From Fratercula arctica (Eukaryota; Chordata; Aves; Charadriiformes; Alcidae), in the NCBI GenBank assembly GCA_947846985.1, contig CANTUZ010000002.1, positions 151,957,889-152,021,888 on the forward strand: 64,000 nucleotides of DNA, written 5' to 3'. How positions within the stretch are numbered: the first letter of the stretch is position 1; every line of letters begins with the position of its first letter. The translations under genes and the position numbers were made by a program. Below are positions 11,901-24,973 of the stretch, in pieces. The notes below the pieces were generated by a model. That model saw only the letters and a program-made list of their open reading frames with translations, was not told the DNA's origin and did not search any database.

Positions 11901-14669
11901 AGATGAAGCCTTTGAATCTAAAATAATTTTGTGTGGAAACTTCTATTCCAACAGGAGTTTTTGAAGAGTGGCAGGCAGATTGTTAGGACAAAAAGATCAG
12001 GAAGAAAGCTTATACCACTGAGATAAAGCAAAGAAACCTGAACTGCAAACAACAATCATTTGGCTTTTTTTTTTTTTTTAATGAGGGATTAATATACTAA
12101 TACTTTCCTCAATTTCGAAGACTTTTTGTATTTCAGGCAAATTTTCATTCTCTACTGTTACTGAGGAAAGCATCCTACCTCTAATTTATCATTCGGATGG
12201 ATCAGTTAGGATTGAGTAGCTCACCTGATGGGACGAAATTGGTTATTGAATCTGAACCTCACCTGACTTAAAAATGCACATCTACCCACACTTTTAGGTG
12301 AAGACCAAAATGAATGAAGAAAGCACCAAAGCAGAAGTTTTTCAGGCAACTAAAATGTTGCTCTGAAGATTTTACACCTACAAGATTTCCTGTAATTTTC
12401 CAAAAAGTGCTAATCTGTCTGTTACCTGTAGGACCGTAACATATCACATCATCTAAAAACTCTGTATAGTCTTAGCAAGTGGGACATTCCCTGCTAGTAT
12501 TTGCTCTTCCTTTTCTGACTATGCTTACTGCAAATTTTGTGTTCATAATGTCTAGTTCCTTTTAAAGACAGAGGAAAAGCAAACTTTTCCCCTTCTTTGC
12601 CTCCTGAGATGTGATTTGCTCATAGCTTTTCCTTCTCCACAAGATTTAACATGGATTCCTCCCTTTTGAATTGACAAAACACAGCTGGTCATACTGTCAA
12701 ACTGCAAATATCAATGCATGCCAGCTAATGGGTGAACTTTAAACCAAAAAAGGAAGAAATTCAGAGAAATGTGCATTTCAAAATGTGGATTATACCTGGA
12801 CGTTCTCTTTATACCCTTGGTTCAGAACCTCAGCTTTTACATTTTTGTTCTTTCCTATCTCCAGTGAGCATAAACACGCACAAATTCTGTCTTCAGGCAG
12901 CATATAGAAATATATATGTTTATTATTTCCATTATTACATTATCTCCTTTGGGGACTACTCTCTTATATCTGCTGTTCCTTTCCCCTTGTCATATGCTTT
13001 CTACTCTGCATTTTCTCCCACATCTGAGAGATTTGTGTAACCTTTTCTACTGCTGCCCTGGATCTCTCCTGTTCCTTCTTCTGTCCAGCCATCCTGGCTC
13101 TGCTCTTCCTTCAAAACAAAATCTCTTTTCCCTTGTGCAAATTCACACCGTACCTCACTCTTCTTTTGACAATTTGTGTTTTTCCATCATGTAGTGTTCG
13201 CCAACATTATCTCCAGGAAACTGGTGTTCCTAATGGCTCTCTTCTGCTTCCTCTTCAAACGTGCTATATCTCACATGCCATCAGGAACCAGAAGCTGCTG
13301 ATCTTGCCATCCTCACTTTGCACCAATTCTTCCTCCATTTTTCTCTCTGCACCCACTTTTTCTTCCTAACTCTCCCGCTCAGATGTTCCCTGCATCTGTG
13401 GTTTCACTAGGACAAAAAAATGAAGCATTCAGGGGGCATGTCACTGACTGCAAAGATGACATTATTGACAAAATTAATTGCATTTTCAATATGTCACCCA
13501 ACTTCAGAGGTATAAAAGGTAGCTGTCTCTTTTAAGGTGTGATGAATCCCACCCTGTTTGTGAAAAAACTGTGTCAGTAAGAGGAAAATTGTTCTCGGCA
13601 TTATGTTCCTTGCTCTCTTGTACAGGATAGCTATAACTCAGGTCATAAGAGTTACATCATTTAAAGATACATTAATGCACCTCTCCCAGAAATTCTTGAA
13701 AAACTCTCTATGATCCACAGCAGCTTTTGGTACAACTTAGGAGATGTAACTGTTTAATGGGCTGTCCATACTGCGAAATAAACTCCACAAATACAGAAGA
13801 TCATCACATTGCTCACCAGATGTACTCCAAGGACAAGATTCTCTGACTTTGCTTTTCTTCTATACAGAAGCAAAATATGTATTTGAAAAACAAAACACAA
13901 AAACCTATCAAATTAATTACAAAATTAAGACACTCCCTTTCGCATTCTTTTTCCATGAGGAGAAGCAGCCAGTAAACAACACTGCAAGGGATATGTAGCA
14001 CTCATATACGCTCATGGTGAGGGCACTCTGTAAGAGATGGAAGAAAAATGAAGAGCAATCCTATATTGGCAGCATGGGTACAAGACGACATTTAATATCA
14101 CTGAATAATTAAGCATGAGTTGAGATTTATTGCTGGTAATGATGACCAGCAGCATTGCACCATATCATGTCTTATTTTTGGAAAAAGGAAACGTTATCCA
14201 TCATTCTTTCCTTGCATCGCACAGTTTCAGTTATTAAATGCATGCTTTTCAACTAAATTATGCATAACTGTTGACATTGGCTTCAGAAATACCTCAAACT
14301 TATGGAAAAAATACAGGAATTAATTGTATTCACTGTTGTTCTGATTGATTTGGCAGCTTTCAGAGATATAAAAAGTAGCAAGTGCGTACAAGATGCTCTC
14401 ATCTTTTCTTTCGGATTTTCAACTGACAAATATTTCTGAGTCCTTAAGCAAATCCTTTGCTATTGTATGTCGCAGTATCATATAAAACATTTCAGAAACT
14501 TCCAGCTCCCTCTTAGAAGTCGTTCATTTTTTTAAATTATTTTTCAGAGTTAGGAATTTGTTCCCATTTTTCAGGAAAAAGGTATTCATCATATTCATTT
14601 TACCCCTATTTACATGCCTTTAACTTTAACAGAGTGTGGTGGGGTTTTTTCCTCTCTCTTTTACATATT
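8957..14669. other. unassigned A+T-rich DNA
   Basis: About 5.7 kb without a recognisable gene or transposon. It contains a 24-base tandem duplication (10824-10871) and a T run at about 12066-12080. A pyrimidine-rich plus strand from about 12950 to 13380 keeps several short frames open (for example 12732-13040 and 12916-13194). None of these frames has a recognisable domain. Confidence 0.5.
10824..10871. repeat. 24-base tandem duplication
   Basis: The unit TTGCCTCTGATGGACACCTG plus four more bases occurs twice in direct tandem with one mismatch (T/C). A partial third start, TTGCC, follows at 10872. It looks like a local slippage duplication. Confidence 0.9.
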
Positions 14670-14935
14670 TATGAATTGTCCTCTCTCAAGCTTTTAATGT
14701 TTTAAACTAAGCTGGACAATTTCTCTTAGCCTTTTTGCATAAGATGCTCCTTTTCTTAATTATCTTTAGCAGCCCTTCTCTACAGATCATCTCTGAAAGT
14801 CCATGGACAGAAGTGACCATAGTATCCCATCTTAGGTCTCTCCAGCATCTTCTGCTGTGATTCTAATACATAAGTGAGATGGAAATACTTCCTCTAATGC
14901 CTTTTAGGACAGCTTTACCTTTATGGTTTTTTTCC
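14670..14935 (-). mobile_element. ancient CR1/L3-like LINE remnant, antisense
   Basis: The plus strand shows the order of blocks expected from an antisense CR1 or L3 ORF2 C-terminus. These are AAACTAAGCTGGACAATTTC at 14704, CTTAGCCTTTTTGCATAAGA at 14735, AATTATCTTTAGCAGCCCTT at 14758, then AGAAGTGACCATAGTATCCC at 14810 (CR1: AGAACTGCACACAGTATTCC) and AGGTCTC at 14834. Identity to the consensus is low, so it is an old insertion. It may continue on either side, but I cannot follow it. CR1 and L3 are close relatives and I cannot separate them by eye. Confidence 0.6.
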
Positions 14936-15796
14936 TTGGGTCTAGAAGATTAACAGTACCTGAGCCAGTCCATGCTGTGTTTTCTCCCATCCTCAATTTA
15001 TTAGAGCTGTAGCGTATTAATAGTAAAACTTCTCTTATTTTCTTTCCCATTGGCTGTTTTCACTTTACCCCATAGTTGGTACCATAGTTGCTATTGAAAC
15101 CTGAATCTGAGTATTAATTTTATTTTGGTGTCACATTTTATTATCCTTAACACTTACAAAACTCTCACTGCATAGTAGACTCATTTCTCTTCCTATATGA
15201 CTCAAGAACTTTCTGTTATTTGTTTTAATATCCTTTACTAGGTCTGTCTCAACTTGGCATTTGGCAATTTGCACTTCATTCCACCCCATCTTGACCTCAA
15301 TGACTGCTGATGGCCCTTTTTCCACTCTTCAATACATCTCTCTTTTCTAATCTCCTTCTTAAGGCAGTTATTTATCTTGCTGAACCTGGAGAGTTTCTCT
15401 GTAAGATTTTCCTCATGGCTGGAATACAGAATTCTGTCACTTCAACAAAGAAATTTGTGACTGCTCACACACTGGAATACCTGGACTCTGCTGTCATCAG
15501 TACCACTTGTCCTCCAGCCTACACCAGACAAATTAGGGTATCTCGTAGTGCTTAGCACAATCCTCAGTAGTCTGCGTCACCTTAACGCTGTTATGGTATC
15601 TACCCATACCTGTTGCTATCTCTGATACCCTTCTCTCACCCTTGAGATCCAACGCAGCACCACTATCCCAAGAATTTATTTGACCAAGTGATTGTGATTA
15701 GAAGTAATTGTGCATTATTCTATAGTTACCTTTATTTCTGGTTTTGTTGAACACTTTGTTTTCTTTAGTATCAAGCCAGGAATGCTATTCCACTTC
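14936..15796. other. unassigned DNA between two antisense CR1 remnants
   Basis: No feature can be named. The stretch lies between two CR1 pieces in the same orientation, so part of it may be decayed CR1 sequence. An 81-codon frame at 15310-15555 (+) has no recognisable domain. Confidence 0.45.
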
Positions 15797-16462
15797 AGAA
15801 TCATACAATAGAATCATAGAGTCATCTAGATTGGAAAAGACCCTTAAGATCATCGAGTACAACTGTAGAGCTAACACTGCCAAGTGCACCACTAAACCAT
15901 GTCCCTCAGCACTACATCTACATGTCTTTTAAATACCCCCAGGGATGGTGACTCCACCAGTTCCCTGCGCAGTCTGTTCCAGTGCTTGACAACCCTTTCA
16001 GTGAAGAAATTTTTCCTAATGTCCAACCTAAACTTCACCTGGTGCAACTTGAGACCATTTCCTCTTGTCCTATTGCCCATTACTTGGGAGAAGAGACCAA
16101 CCTCCACCTCTCTACAGCCTCCTTTCAGGTAGTTGTAGAGAGCGATAAGGTCTCCCCTCAGCCTCCTTTTCTCCAGGCTGAACAACCCCAGCTCCCTCAG
16201 CCGCTCCTCACAAGACTTGTGCTCCAGACCCATCACCAGCTTTGTTGCTCTTCATTGGACACACTCCAGCACCTCAATGTCTTTCTTGTAGTAATGGGCC
16301 CAAAACCGAACACAGTATTTGAGGACCCAAAACTGAACACACTTGAGGCCTTGCCAGTGCTGCGTACAGGGGGAAGATCACATTCCTGGTCCAGCTGGCC
16401 ACACTATTTCTGATACAAGCCAGGATGCTATTGGCCTTCTTGGCCACCTGGGCACACTGCTA
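15797..16462 (-). mobile_element. CR1 LINE 3' part, antisense
   Basis: The 3' terminus lies at the low-coordinate end, with GAATCATACAATAGAATCAT (degenerate octamers) followed by the antisense TTGGAAAAGACCCTTAAGAT block. The body then reads backwards through the ORF2 C-terminus to CCTTCTTGGCCACCTGGGCA at about 16435, where the similarity stops. This is 5' truncation at a point more upstream than in the copy at 3963-4397. It is moderately young, and most coding blocks are still legible. Confidence 0.95.
15892..16236 (-). pseudogene. CR1 ORF2 C-terminal fragment
   Basis: On the minus strand 114 codons are open up to the natural ORF2 stop. Blocks seen are [55 protein letters not shown] and a final VVLRDMV. 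The frame is broken further upstream, within the ALVRP-like region around 16240-16460. The polymerase catalytic motifs are absent because of the 5' truncation. It is a remnant with no expected function. Confidence 0.88.
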
Positions 16463-19315
16463 GCAATAACTTCATCAATTGCTCAAGTATTGTGTCTGTA
16501 GTGTCAATGTCATCCATTTCTTTATCAATTGCATAAAGTTGTTCATCTGACAACATTCCTTCTCTTTCTGTATCCTTCCCAGGAAAAGACATTGAAATTA
16601 CTCAAGTATTCCCTAATCCAAATAGCTTTCACAATCCTGCCTGCCTCATTGGTAAAGGGAGGCCATCTCCTGGATACTGAGGTGTACTCCCTCCTTTGGA
16701 AAAAACAATGAATGCATCTCAGTAGCAGAATAGTCCCATAATTGAGCCATCTAAAGGTCCTCATTACTTTGATATGCAAAGCCCTCCTGGGGCTTGGCAG
16801 AATTTTGATAAAGAGCTTAAATAATGGTATTATTTAAAGCTCCTCACCCAGCCAAGTATGGGTCTTAGCTCCTCTCCAGCACAGCCTTGCTGTGTTATTT
16901 GTTCCTCTTTCCCTCAGCAGCTTTCTTTTTGCTTTTTCTTTTATTTTCCTGGTCCCCACAGGATCCTTTTTAAACTTGCATCCACATGTTATAGCTTCAC
17001 TCCAGGCACATACATGCCTCTGGATCTGCTGACAAGGTCATAGATTTTTTGCAGTGAGGCCTTCCCATTCCCATAGTTCTCCCTGTTCCTTGTGTTAGTA
17101 TGAATTTGCAGGACTGTTTGTTCTCTCCTCTGTGACCACACCCAGCTTTTGTGCTAAGGAAAAGAAGGGCTAAATTAGGTAAAATAGTAGAACTGAACCT
17201 GGAAATCTACTTTGTGATCATAAACAGTCAAAAGAAGCACATGCTAGAAAAGGGTCTTGGGTACTGATCATCCAATATCTGGGAGTTCAGACTTGATAGC
17301 AACATCCATATGAGATTCCCATTGAAAAATTACCAATTACTGTTTTGGGGTAAGGCTAATAAGAGATCCCTGTTAATCATCATTAGCATTTAGGAACCCT
17401 AAAGGTAAGCTCCTTCCAAAGGCAGGATTTGTTCTTTATTTGCCTTTACTCCAGCTTAACCATACTTGCTCTAGTACATCCCTCCTCTGACACTTTTTTT
17501 CCCTATGTTGTGTATATTTTTTTGTATCATCTCTGCTGCTGCATCACTTCTTTTCCCTTTCAGGTGTTACTACAGTCTATGAAACCTAATAACATTCAAC
17601 TTTTCTATAATGCTCAACACACCTATTCACATGTACATTAACAAAACCCTATCAGGGAACAGACTTTATTTTGAATGTCTATATGCCAGGCTGTGCCATC
17701 ATTGTTCCATTCCATGACATCATCCAAAGGAATAAGACAACAGTATTTTAATTCTGTAACAAAGCAAATATAAAAACATAGTTATTTCTCCGGGCAAAAC
17801 AAAAAAAATTTTGTCACTACAGAACACAAGCACAAAACTGGTATGAGAAATGCAATTTCCAAATATACCAATGACACTTCTCATGAACAAGAAACCCTTC
17901 TTCAATATATGACCTGCCACCATATTTTTACAAAACTCTCAACAAAGCAGACCGATTCCAAAGTTATTTCAAATACTGCTACTAGAGCACTTCTGATAAG
18001 AACAATGGTTTCATCTTTGAGTTCCCCTATAGCTGCAACTGAGCAAATAAGGAAAAAAAAGGACTTTTAAGAATTACATCATATTTTTAAAGAGACAGCA
18101 ATAATCTCAATCACATTCCCTGGATAAATTAACACAGAATAAGAATCTCCCTTCCTTTCACTCCTTTCATTTCTCTTCACTTGACACCTCTTCAGGGTGC
18201 TGATTTCACCATCTGGCAGTGATTTTTTAATCATATCTTATGTTTACTAAAAAATGCAAAGTAAAAACACACAGGGAATGGGAGACACCAGTATAAAGAT
18301 CTCAGAGGCATTTCTCAAAGAATTGCACTTTACCTTTTCCAGCTTTCTGTTGCTGGGCGCCCTCCTACCTCTCGCAGAGATTTACTCAGGCAGGAGCGAA
18401 CGCTTACACCAACTACATGCAAGCCCTGCCCTTTATATCCCAAACGAGATGTTTCTCTGGTCAAGAAGTAACAACTTCTCAGCCTGCATGGTTTCTCCTC
18501 CTTCTTCCTTGTGTTTCTTTGTGGAGAAAAAGTAATAGCCCTTCATTTCCTCCAAGCCTAGAAGCAATTTTAAGCAAGACCAGAATGCAAATTTAAAGGA
18601 ATTGCATGGAAAAAATAAAGTACGGCTACTTTTGTTCCTCTGAAAAGAATGAAAACAGTTATAAATGTATTATTCTTACCACTGGGATAACAGCTCCAAG
18701 AATGGATCTGGAAAACCGGCTGAAGCACTGAAAAAATAATCTTCAGACATCTGTCATGTCCTAACACAGACCTGAGTAAGAGAGCAAGCTCACCCAGCTC
18801 CCTGTTCCCAGCCAGCTTTGCTTTGCTTGAGCACCATGAGCTCAGCCAGTGATTCCCAAAGACTTTGGACTTCCAGGTGCCTCAGAAAGGCCAATGGCCA
18901 TTTTTCAGGATAGTCATGAGATCTGAGTAGAGCTTGGTCAAGGCCTGGATGTTTAAGAAATTTAGCAGAATGTACTTACACCTTTAAAGGCAGCTATGGC
19001 ATTAGTGCAGGGATTCACTCCTGTTAGCTCCCTTGCCTTTCTATACATGCTGCAACCGCTCTAACTGCCAATACCAGCAGGAATAAAAACAGTTACAGTA
19101 TGTTCCCATTTCTGTAAGCTCTGCTGGTTACAACCATCCTAAGAAATCAATGAAAACCTCTTAAAAAAAAAATGTACTGAGCACAAAAGTTTGGAAAAAA
19201 ACCCCAAAAAAAACAGAAGAAGGAGATGAGTAGTACAAGCCTCTGGTACAGAGTGAATATTATATGAGTAACACAGGAGACTTGCACCATATGACCATAT
19301 ATTCAATGACAGACA
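16463..19315. other. unassigned A+T-rich DNA
   Basis: No gene, RNA or repeat could be named in this 2.85 kb. Short open frames of 60-93 codons occur on both strands at the density expected by chance. Small A runs are scattered through it (for example 18051-18060). Confidence 0.5.
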
Positions 19316-19440
19316 GGCTGGACGGGGCTCTGAGCAACCTGATCTAGTGGGAGATGTCCCTGCCCATGGCAGGGGGTTGGAACTAGATGATCTTTAAGGT
19401 CCATTCCAATCCTAACAATTCTATGATTCTATGATTCTAT
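19316..19440 (+). mobile_element. CR1 LINE 3' terminus
   Basis: Only the last 125 bases of an element remain. They run from CTGGACGGGGCTCTGAGCAA through GGGAGATGTCCCTGCCCATG to GATCTTTAAGGTCCATTCCA and about three ATTCTATG octamers. No coding sequence is kept. The untranslated part matches the type seen at the end of the copy at 630-1937, not that of the 3963-4397 type. Confidence 0.93.
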
Positions 19441-20504
19441 ACATAGGCTGAGATATCTACAAGGTGCGACTTTGAAGGGGTCCTGGCATCATGCAGGATA
19501 GAGTTTCAACTGTTCAGCTCATCAAAGTGATGATTTAATTGGGTTAGTAACTACCTCCATGGGGAACAAAAACAGATGATGGAAAGCTCCACAGACATTT
19601 AACAAAGTTCTAATAGCTCAAAGTCTACTAGGTAAGTTAGAAAATAAATACCCAGCTTTTTCACCAGAAAGACAAGTTGCTATTGAAAAACCAAACCCAG
19701 AGTTTACAGGTTTTTTTTTTTTTCCGGGAACATTTCCATTATGATTTTTCTTTCCCAAGAGAAAGTTTCAAATGAGAATGAAATGAGGGAAGTCCTGCGA
19801 CATGTGTTACGCAGGGCATTGGTCTAGATTAGCACTATTGTCCCTTCCAACCTTGTAACCTATGAACATCAAGGAAAAAAGAAAAAAGGAAAAAATAATT
19901 CTCAACAGTCACTCTGACTTTCTGACGAACATAACTGTCAATATTTCCAAACAAATAGAGCCAATTGCTCTTTTCTGCCCTGGAAAAGCTCATAAAGCTG
20001 TTATTTGTTTGTGCAACGAATAGCCCTAGTGACCTGAAGCACTAAGATGTTTTGTTTTGCTGCATAGAGGTCCAGTGGAGATACTGTCTGTAGGAATACC
20101 CCTCTTTTACCAATGCCAGAGAAAATATGCTAGGAAAAATACTGAGCTCATATGTTCTCCCAAGGCCCTGGTTCGCTTACATCATGGGTGCTGTGTATCA
20201 AGGTGACCTACAGTGGAGATGTGATAGGAAAAAGATGAGGGAATGAACCTGGTGACATACATAACTCCAAAAGTCTGTCCCTTTTGGTTACCTTTTCTCC
20301 TCCTCCAAACTGTCTACTTACAAAAACTTTTACAATCTTCCCCTTTCCATTTCAACATCTCCTTTTTGTCTGGGACCCACTATGGAGAATAGTTGATTAT
20401 ACTTTCTATAGGTGGCTTTGTTGTGGCACTTTACTACTGACCAATGTGACAGGGCTGCAACTTAGACAACCTAGGAAGTTACACACACACAAAAAAAGGA
20501 GACT
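19441..20504. other. unassigned DNA with a possible CR1 tail
   Basis: Apart from the possible CR1 terminus at 19803-19864, nothing can be named. A T run lies near 19711-19723. Confidence 0.5.
19803..19864 (+). mobile_element. possible decayed CR1 3' terminus
   Basis: GGTCTAGATTAGCACTATTG followed by TCCCTTCCAACCTTGTAACC and then a CTATGAA end resembles a worn CR1 terminus (GGACTAGATGA, TCCCTTCCAACCT, CTATGA). It is short and could be coincidence. Confidence 0.4.
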
Positions 20505-20690
20505 GATAGAATAAATTAGGTTGGAAAGGACATCTGCAGATCATTTAGTCCAAATCCCTGCTCAAAGCAGGGCTAACTTCAAATTTGAATTCAGAGCCCT
20601 CTTCAGTCAAGTTCTGAATATCTCCAGAGGATGGAAAATGCACAGTCTCTCTAGGCAGCCTACCTCTTCCAAAGCCACCACATATTTGCA
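20505..20690 (-). mobile_element. CR1 LINE 3' fragment, antisense, old
   Basis: The plus strand starts with TAGAATAAATTAGGTTGGAA and AAGCAGGGCTAACTTCAAAT, then TTCTGAATATCTCCAGAGGA and CTCTCTAGGCAGCCTACCTC. These are the antisense CR1 terminus and the start of the PSL / LPREV coding blocks. It is clearly older than the copies at 3963 or 60557. Similarity fades after about 20690. Confidence 0.85.
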
Positions 20691-22795
20691 GACACCGCTC
20701 CTTCAGGATGTGCACATTTCCGTCTGACATACCACTCCTTGAGAATCCCTGTGTTGGCTCAGCATTGTCCTGGTGATCTTCATTAAAATAGCTTCTCATT
20801 TCTTAACGATTTGGCCCACACCACTGTCTGAGTGCTTGGAAATCAAGAAGAAAAGCTGGACCCAGAATCAGTAGTTTATGCCTTCAGGCAGGAGGCAATC
20901 ACATGTTACTTGTTGGACCGTGGTTTTTGGAAGTCTTCCATGGAAAATTCATGGCACGGCAAAATGCTGTGACATCTGACAATCTCAGCCTTTCCGAATC
21001 AATGCTCTAGCTTTCTTCTATCAAATACTTTCTAAGGAAATATTATTAAAAAAAAAAAAAGATACAGTTTCAAAAACTTTACCACATGCATCCCATTTGC
21101 ACCATGGCACAACACTTTACAGTTACACCAAAACTCCCATCAGCTCTGTCCATGAAACAATTGTGGCAGCTCATAAAGTCTTGGGTAGATTTGGGTTGCC
21201 TGCTGAGCAGGGTAAAACAGGTTTCTAGTTTGTATTGCAGTCAGATTGAGTTCTTCTCACCCTGATGAAAAGCCGTTATGATAATAGTTACAGGAAAATG
21301 TGCAGAACTTGGGCAACTAAAAGAAGATATGGAAAACTGAGCAGAAAACTGGAGCTCTGAAAGCAGCAATGATTTCCTGCTTCCCTTGTTGGAACAGAGC
21401 TGGAATGAAGCAATTCTGGGCCAAGATTTTAGCACGAGCTTAGCATCAGAGTCGTGACACTGGCATCGAACCTCCCAACTGGAATATGCCTACCTCTTAG
21501 ACTGTGTGAAATAAAACAACTTTATGGCCAGAATTTTAAATATAGACACTCAGCACAGACCTCTGCTTTCTGATCTATGCATGTAGGTAAAACAGTTTTC
21601 CTTAAGAACTGAGCACTCAAAACCATCAACCCCAAACACAGCTGCTGGGAGCCATTCAGCATTTTTTCATACCTATTTATTTATTAGCCTAAATAAAAAT
21701 GTCAGAGCCTAATATTAATCTCCTGATTATGGAAACTCTTGGCTTGTGCCTGTTTAATTTCATTTCTATCCCAGCAAAGAAATAAATCAGTCTGACAAGT
21801 CTTTCTGATTATTTCAGAACTGGGAAACTATCCAATAACAGGGGAAAACAGTTTGAAAGGCAACCCGCACAGAGGATCACATGTAGGAAACCCCTGTCAG
21901 CTCCAGAAGAGGTGAAGTCTGTGCATATTCAGGTAGGGGGAAATACAGCAGTGTTTTTATTTTCAAAGTGCAGGCAATGAGGAATGGGAGACTCCTTCCA
22001 AACTTTCACAAAACTTTGAAAAACATTTTGTTTGTTTGCAGGAGTCAGCTGAAGTGCAACTGGTGCCAAAGGGAACCAGCTTTAAAAATTAGTGATGGCT
22101 TGATGCCTTACTCATATGCAACAGAGCTCGAGCAGAGAATCAGACAGGAGAGCGAATGCCAACTGGAAGCAGGAACCCATCCAAAACATTGCTGGAATTC
22201 ATTCACTGATCATTACGGCCCCGGCACCTCCACTAAACTACCAAGTGTTCATTGTCTGAAACAGCCCAGACTGCACAAGTCATTAGCTGATGTTGGTTTT
22301 ATAATATCTTCTTGGAAAAATCAGAAGCTCTGTACCAGATGCAGGAAGTCATTTATCCTATCATAGAAGAGAAGGTAGCATATAACACAAGGAAAGGAGA
22401 AAATAGAGAAGAGTTAGTTGTTCTTATTTTATCTTTCCATTGTCACATCCTTTCTGGTATTTCTAAACCTATTTTTAGTAAAAATGGCCTTAAGGTACTT
22501 ATTTTCACCTACTCATATTCACTGATGTGCTAAGGAGCTTACTGCCTGTATTTCCACCCTAAATCTCAACTCCATGTCCTTTTCTTCTGCACCAACTCTT
22601 CAGGCAGAAGCAGCCTCTGCTGTGGGTGCTCTGCAGCTCCCCAGTCCATACCTGCCACTTTGCCAACCAGGTGCTGTCAAGCAGAAAAGACCATGACTGA
22701 CCTCTCATAGCTTCAGGAACTACAGACACAGACAGTGTAATTACACAGCCTTTTCCTCTTCGGAAACCAAGTTAACAACTTACATGGAAGACTTT

Positions 22796-22816
22796 AAAAA
22801 AAAAAAAAAAAAAAAA
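22796..22816. repeat. poly(A) run of 21
   Basis: An uninterrupted run of 21 A bases. CR1 elements do not end in poly(A), so it is not a CR1 tail. Confidence 0.85.
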
Positions 22817-23595
22817 TAGCCTAAGATCTCAAAAAAGCTTCTGGGATAATCAGACAGCCTGTAGCTAACTCCCTTTTTGTGGAAGAAGAAGATGCAAGGA
22901 TCTCACATAAAGGTGACTGCATGCTGGACCTACAATGATTCAGGTGATTTAGGAAATTTTCTGTAAGATGGGCCTGATGTGAGGAGGTTTGGATGTGTTA
23001 TACCCAAAAGGCTGCTTATGCTTCATCCATAACAGTAATCCTCTATGAAGAGAAATGTAGAACTTACTGCTTTCAGGTGCCTACGAGGTACTGGTTAGAG
23101 GTAGTCCTGCTTGAGCGCCAAACCCCATAAAATGAACTGCTGGCAGCACTGTTTTAGTAGATGGTACCTCACCCCATAAATCCAGATGTACCTGACTGGG
23201 AGCATCTTCCAGAGTACCTCTCTCCCCATGCCTACCCATGGTTGCAACCATGTCCCCCTCCAGCAGGGTTTGGTACATGAAAGGCCCAAACTAACTCAAA
23301 TCCTTAAGCAGGGGCCAGAAGGAACAATTTTCTTCCCTTTGCAGAGCTACCCAAGCAGCAAACAAAACCACCTGGCCCCGTTCCAGTTCCTGCTCTTGGA
23401 CAGGTCTCCGGGCTCTTTTCCTGCTCCTTTCATGTGCACACAGTAGCCAGAATTTGTCACCTTGCAGGCATGTAATAGTTACCCATTCTCGCGACACCTT
23501 CTTATGAATGTTTTTATTTGTCCTTCTGCAATCCAATAGATCTATAAAATATGGTCAAAACCAGGGGGTTCTTCAGAGGTTTTCTCTGAAAATGG

Positions 23596-23615
23596 AAAAA
23601 AAAAAAAAAAAAAAA
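23596..23615. repeat. poly(A) run of 20
   Basis: An uninterrupted run of 20 A bases with no recognisable retrocopy upstream. Confidence 0.85.
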
Positions 23616-24949
23616 GCGATGAGTTACGGTTATTAAAATAAGATGTAGTACTGCCTTGCAGACAATCTCTGGCTTTGTTATTTCAGGCACTCAGCCAACA
23701 GAGAGGCAAAGCAATGAGCAAAACTGCAGAGTGCAAAGTCTGATTTGAAGAATAATTATTATCATTATATTGCAAGACCATGTTCCCTCACTGGGACCTG
23801 CATGAGAAGTTTCAATCTCCGACTAACATTTGGCAGCAGGCTCAGAACACAGGGATCTGCAAGACTCCTGCAAAAGTTACCAATTGCAAAAGAGACAGAG
23901 CAGTAGGAGGAAGATCTCTGGGTTTCAAATAGTGTGTGAAAGACGCTGAGGGCCACCCTGTTTCCAAGGAGTGGTCAGCATGAAAAATGAGAGCTATCAT
24001 TGGAGCAGGGCAAGGGCAGAGGGTGTTTGTGGAGATCACAATAGTCCATATCCCACCTCCAGGTGATTCTGGAAAAATTCTCACTAACGTCAATGCAGCC
24101 TCATCCTGCTAAACCTCCCTCTGCTTTTCTGTTTGTAAAGGGGAAGGTCTTCAAAGCCAGTTAGGCACCACTTCTGCAAGGGGTCCTGGGTCCAGGCTGG
24201 GCAAGTAGTCACATGCCACCACCCTCCATCCTGGGCAATGCCACACTGTCAGAGGGACAATCCCCATAGTGATACCCAAAACCAATGCCAGGCACTTAGG
24301 CAGCTCCTCTGGGGCTGGGGGATATCTAGGCACACCAAAGGACCTCTTCAGAAGCCTGAGCACTTAGTGGCATAGAGAGCTGCCTGAAGTTAACTGATAG
24401 GAGTTATTAAGTACAGGGTTATGTGTGAATCTCTCCCTCCCACCCCTGTGAGGAGCAGTTCGGGGCTTGAGACCTTTCCAAGGCCTTAAGCAATGTGGGT
24501 CTGATTTCCAAAGCTGTGTTATAAGCAGTAGAAATTGATTGTGGGGTACATTTGGAAATCCTGTCTGTTGCAGGCACTCTATGTGTTTAAAAATGCAGCC
24601 CTGAGTGCTGGAGACATTTAGGTGAGTCTGACACTTGCAGCCAGTGTGTTTGCAGAGTCCACTGAGCCCCCTTGCCCACATCACAGGGCATTTAATTTGT
24701 ATTTACTGCCCTCAAGATAGGCAGTATTTGTGCACAGAGGGCTCCTGACATTTTAAAGTCTGACAAAAGTAACACCCGAAGAAAACAAGAGGGCCACCAC
24801 ACAATGCAACGCAGTATAACTCTGTACTGAGAAAGTCAGCAACTCGTCTGCATCAACAGCTGATAGGAAAAGAAGATAAGGTTGGCCACAGACATCTGAA
24901 ATTACCTGGAGCCACAATAAAAGCACAATAATGGCAATAATTAGCTGTT

Positions 24950-24973
24950 AATAATAATGATAATAATAATAAT
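24950..24973. repeat. TAA trinucleotide microsatellite
   Basis: About eight copies of ATA/TAA, with one interruption (TGATAA). Confidence 0.85.

Larger units (their letters stand above)
20691..24949. other. unassigned DNA
   Basis: No gene or transposon could be named. A 132-codon open frame at 21968-22366 (+) has no recognisable domain. Two long A runs, 21 bases at 22796-22816 and 20 bases at 23596-23615, have no upstream gene-like sequence, so I do not call processed pseudogenes. Around 24085 the sequence GTCAATGCAGCCTCATCCTG may be a trace of an old repeat. Confidence 0.5.

Noticed and set aside
21968..22366. 132-codon open frame (+), preceded by a TTTGTTTGCAG acceptor-like site within it
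   Set aside because: No domain similarity that I know, and the composition looks like non-coding DNA. A real exon would need conservation evidence.
22796..23615. Two long A runs considered as tails of processed pseudogenes
   Set aside because: No gene-like sequence precedes either run. CR1, the dominant LINE of birds, does not use poly(A), so processed copies are rare in birds.
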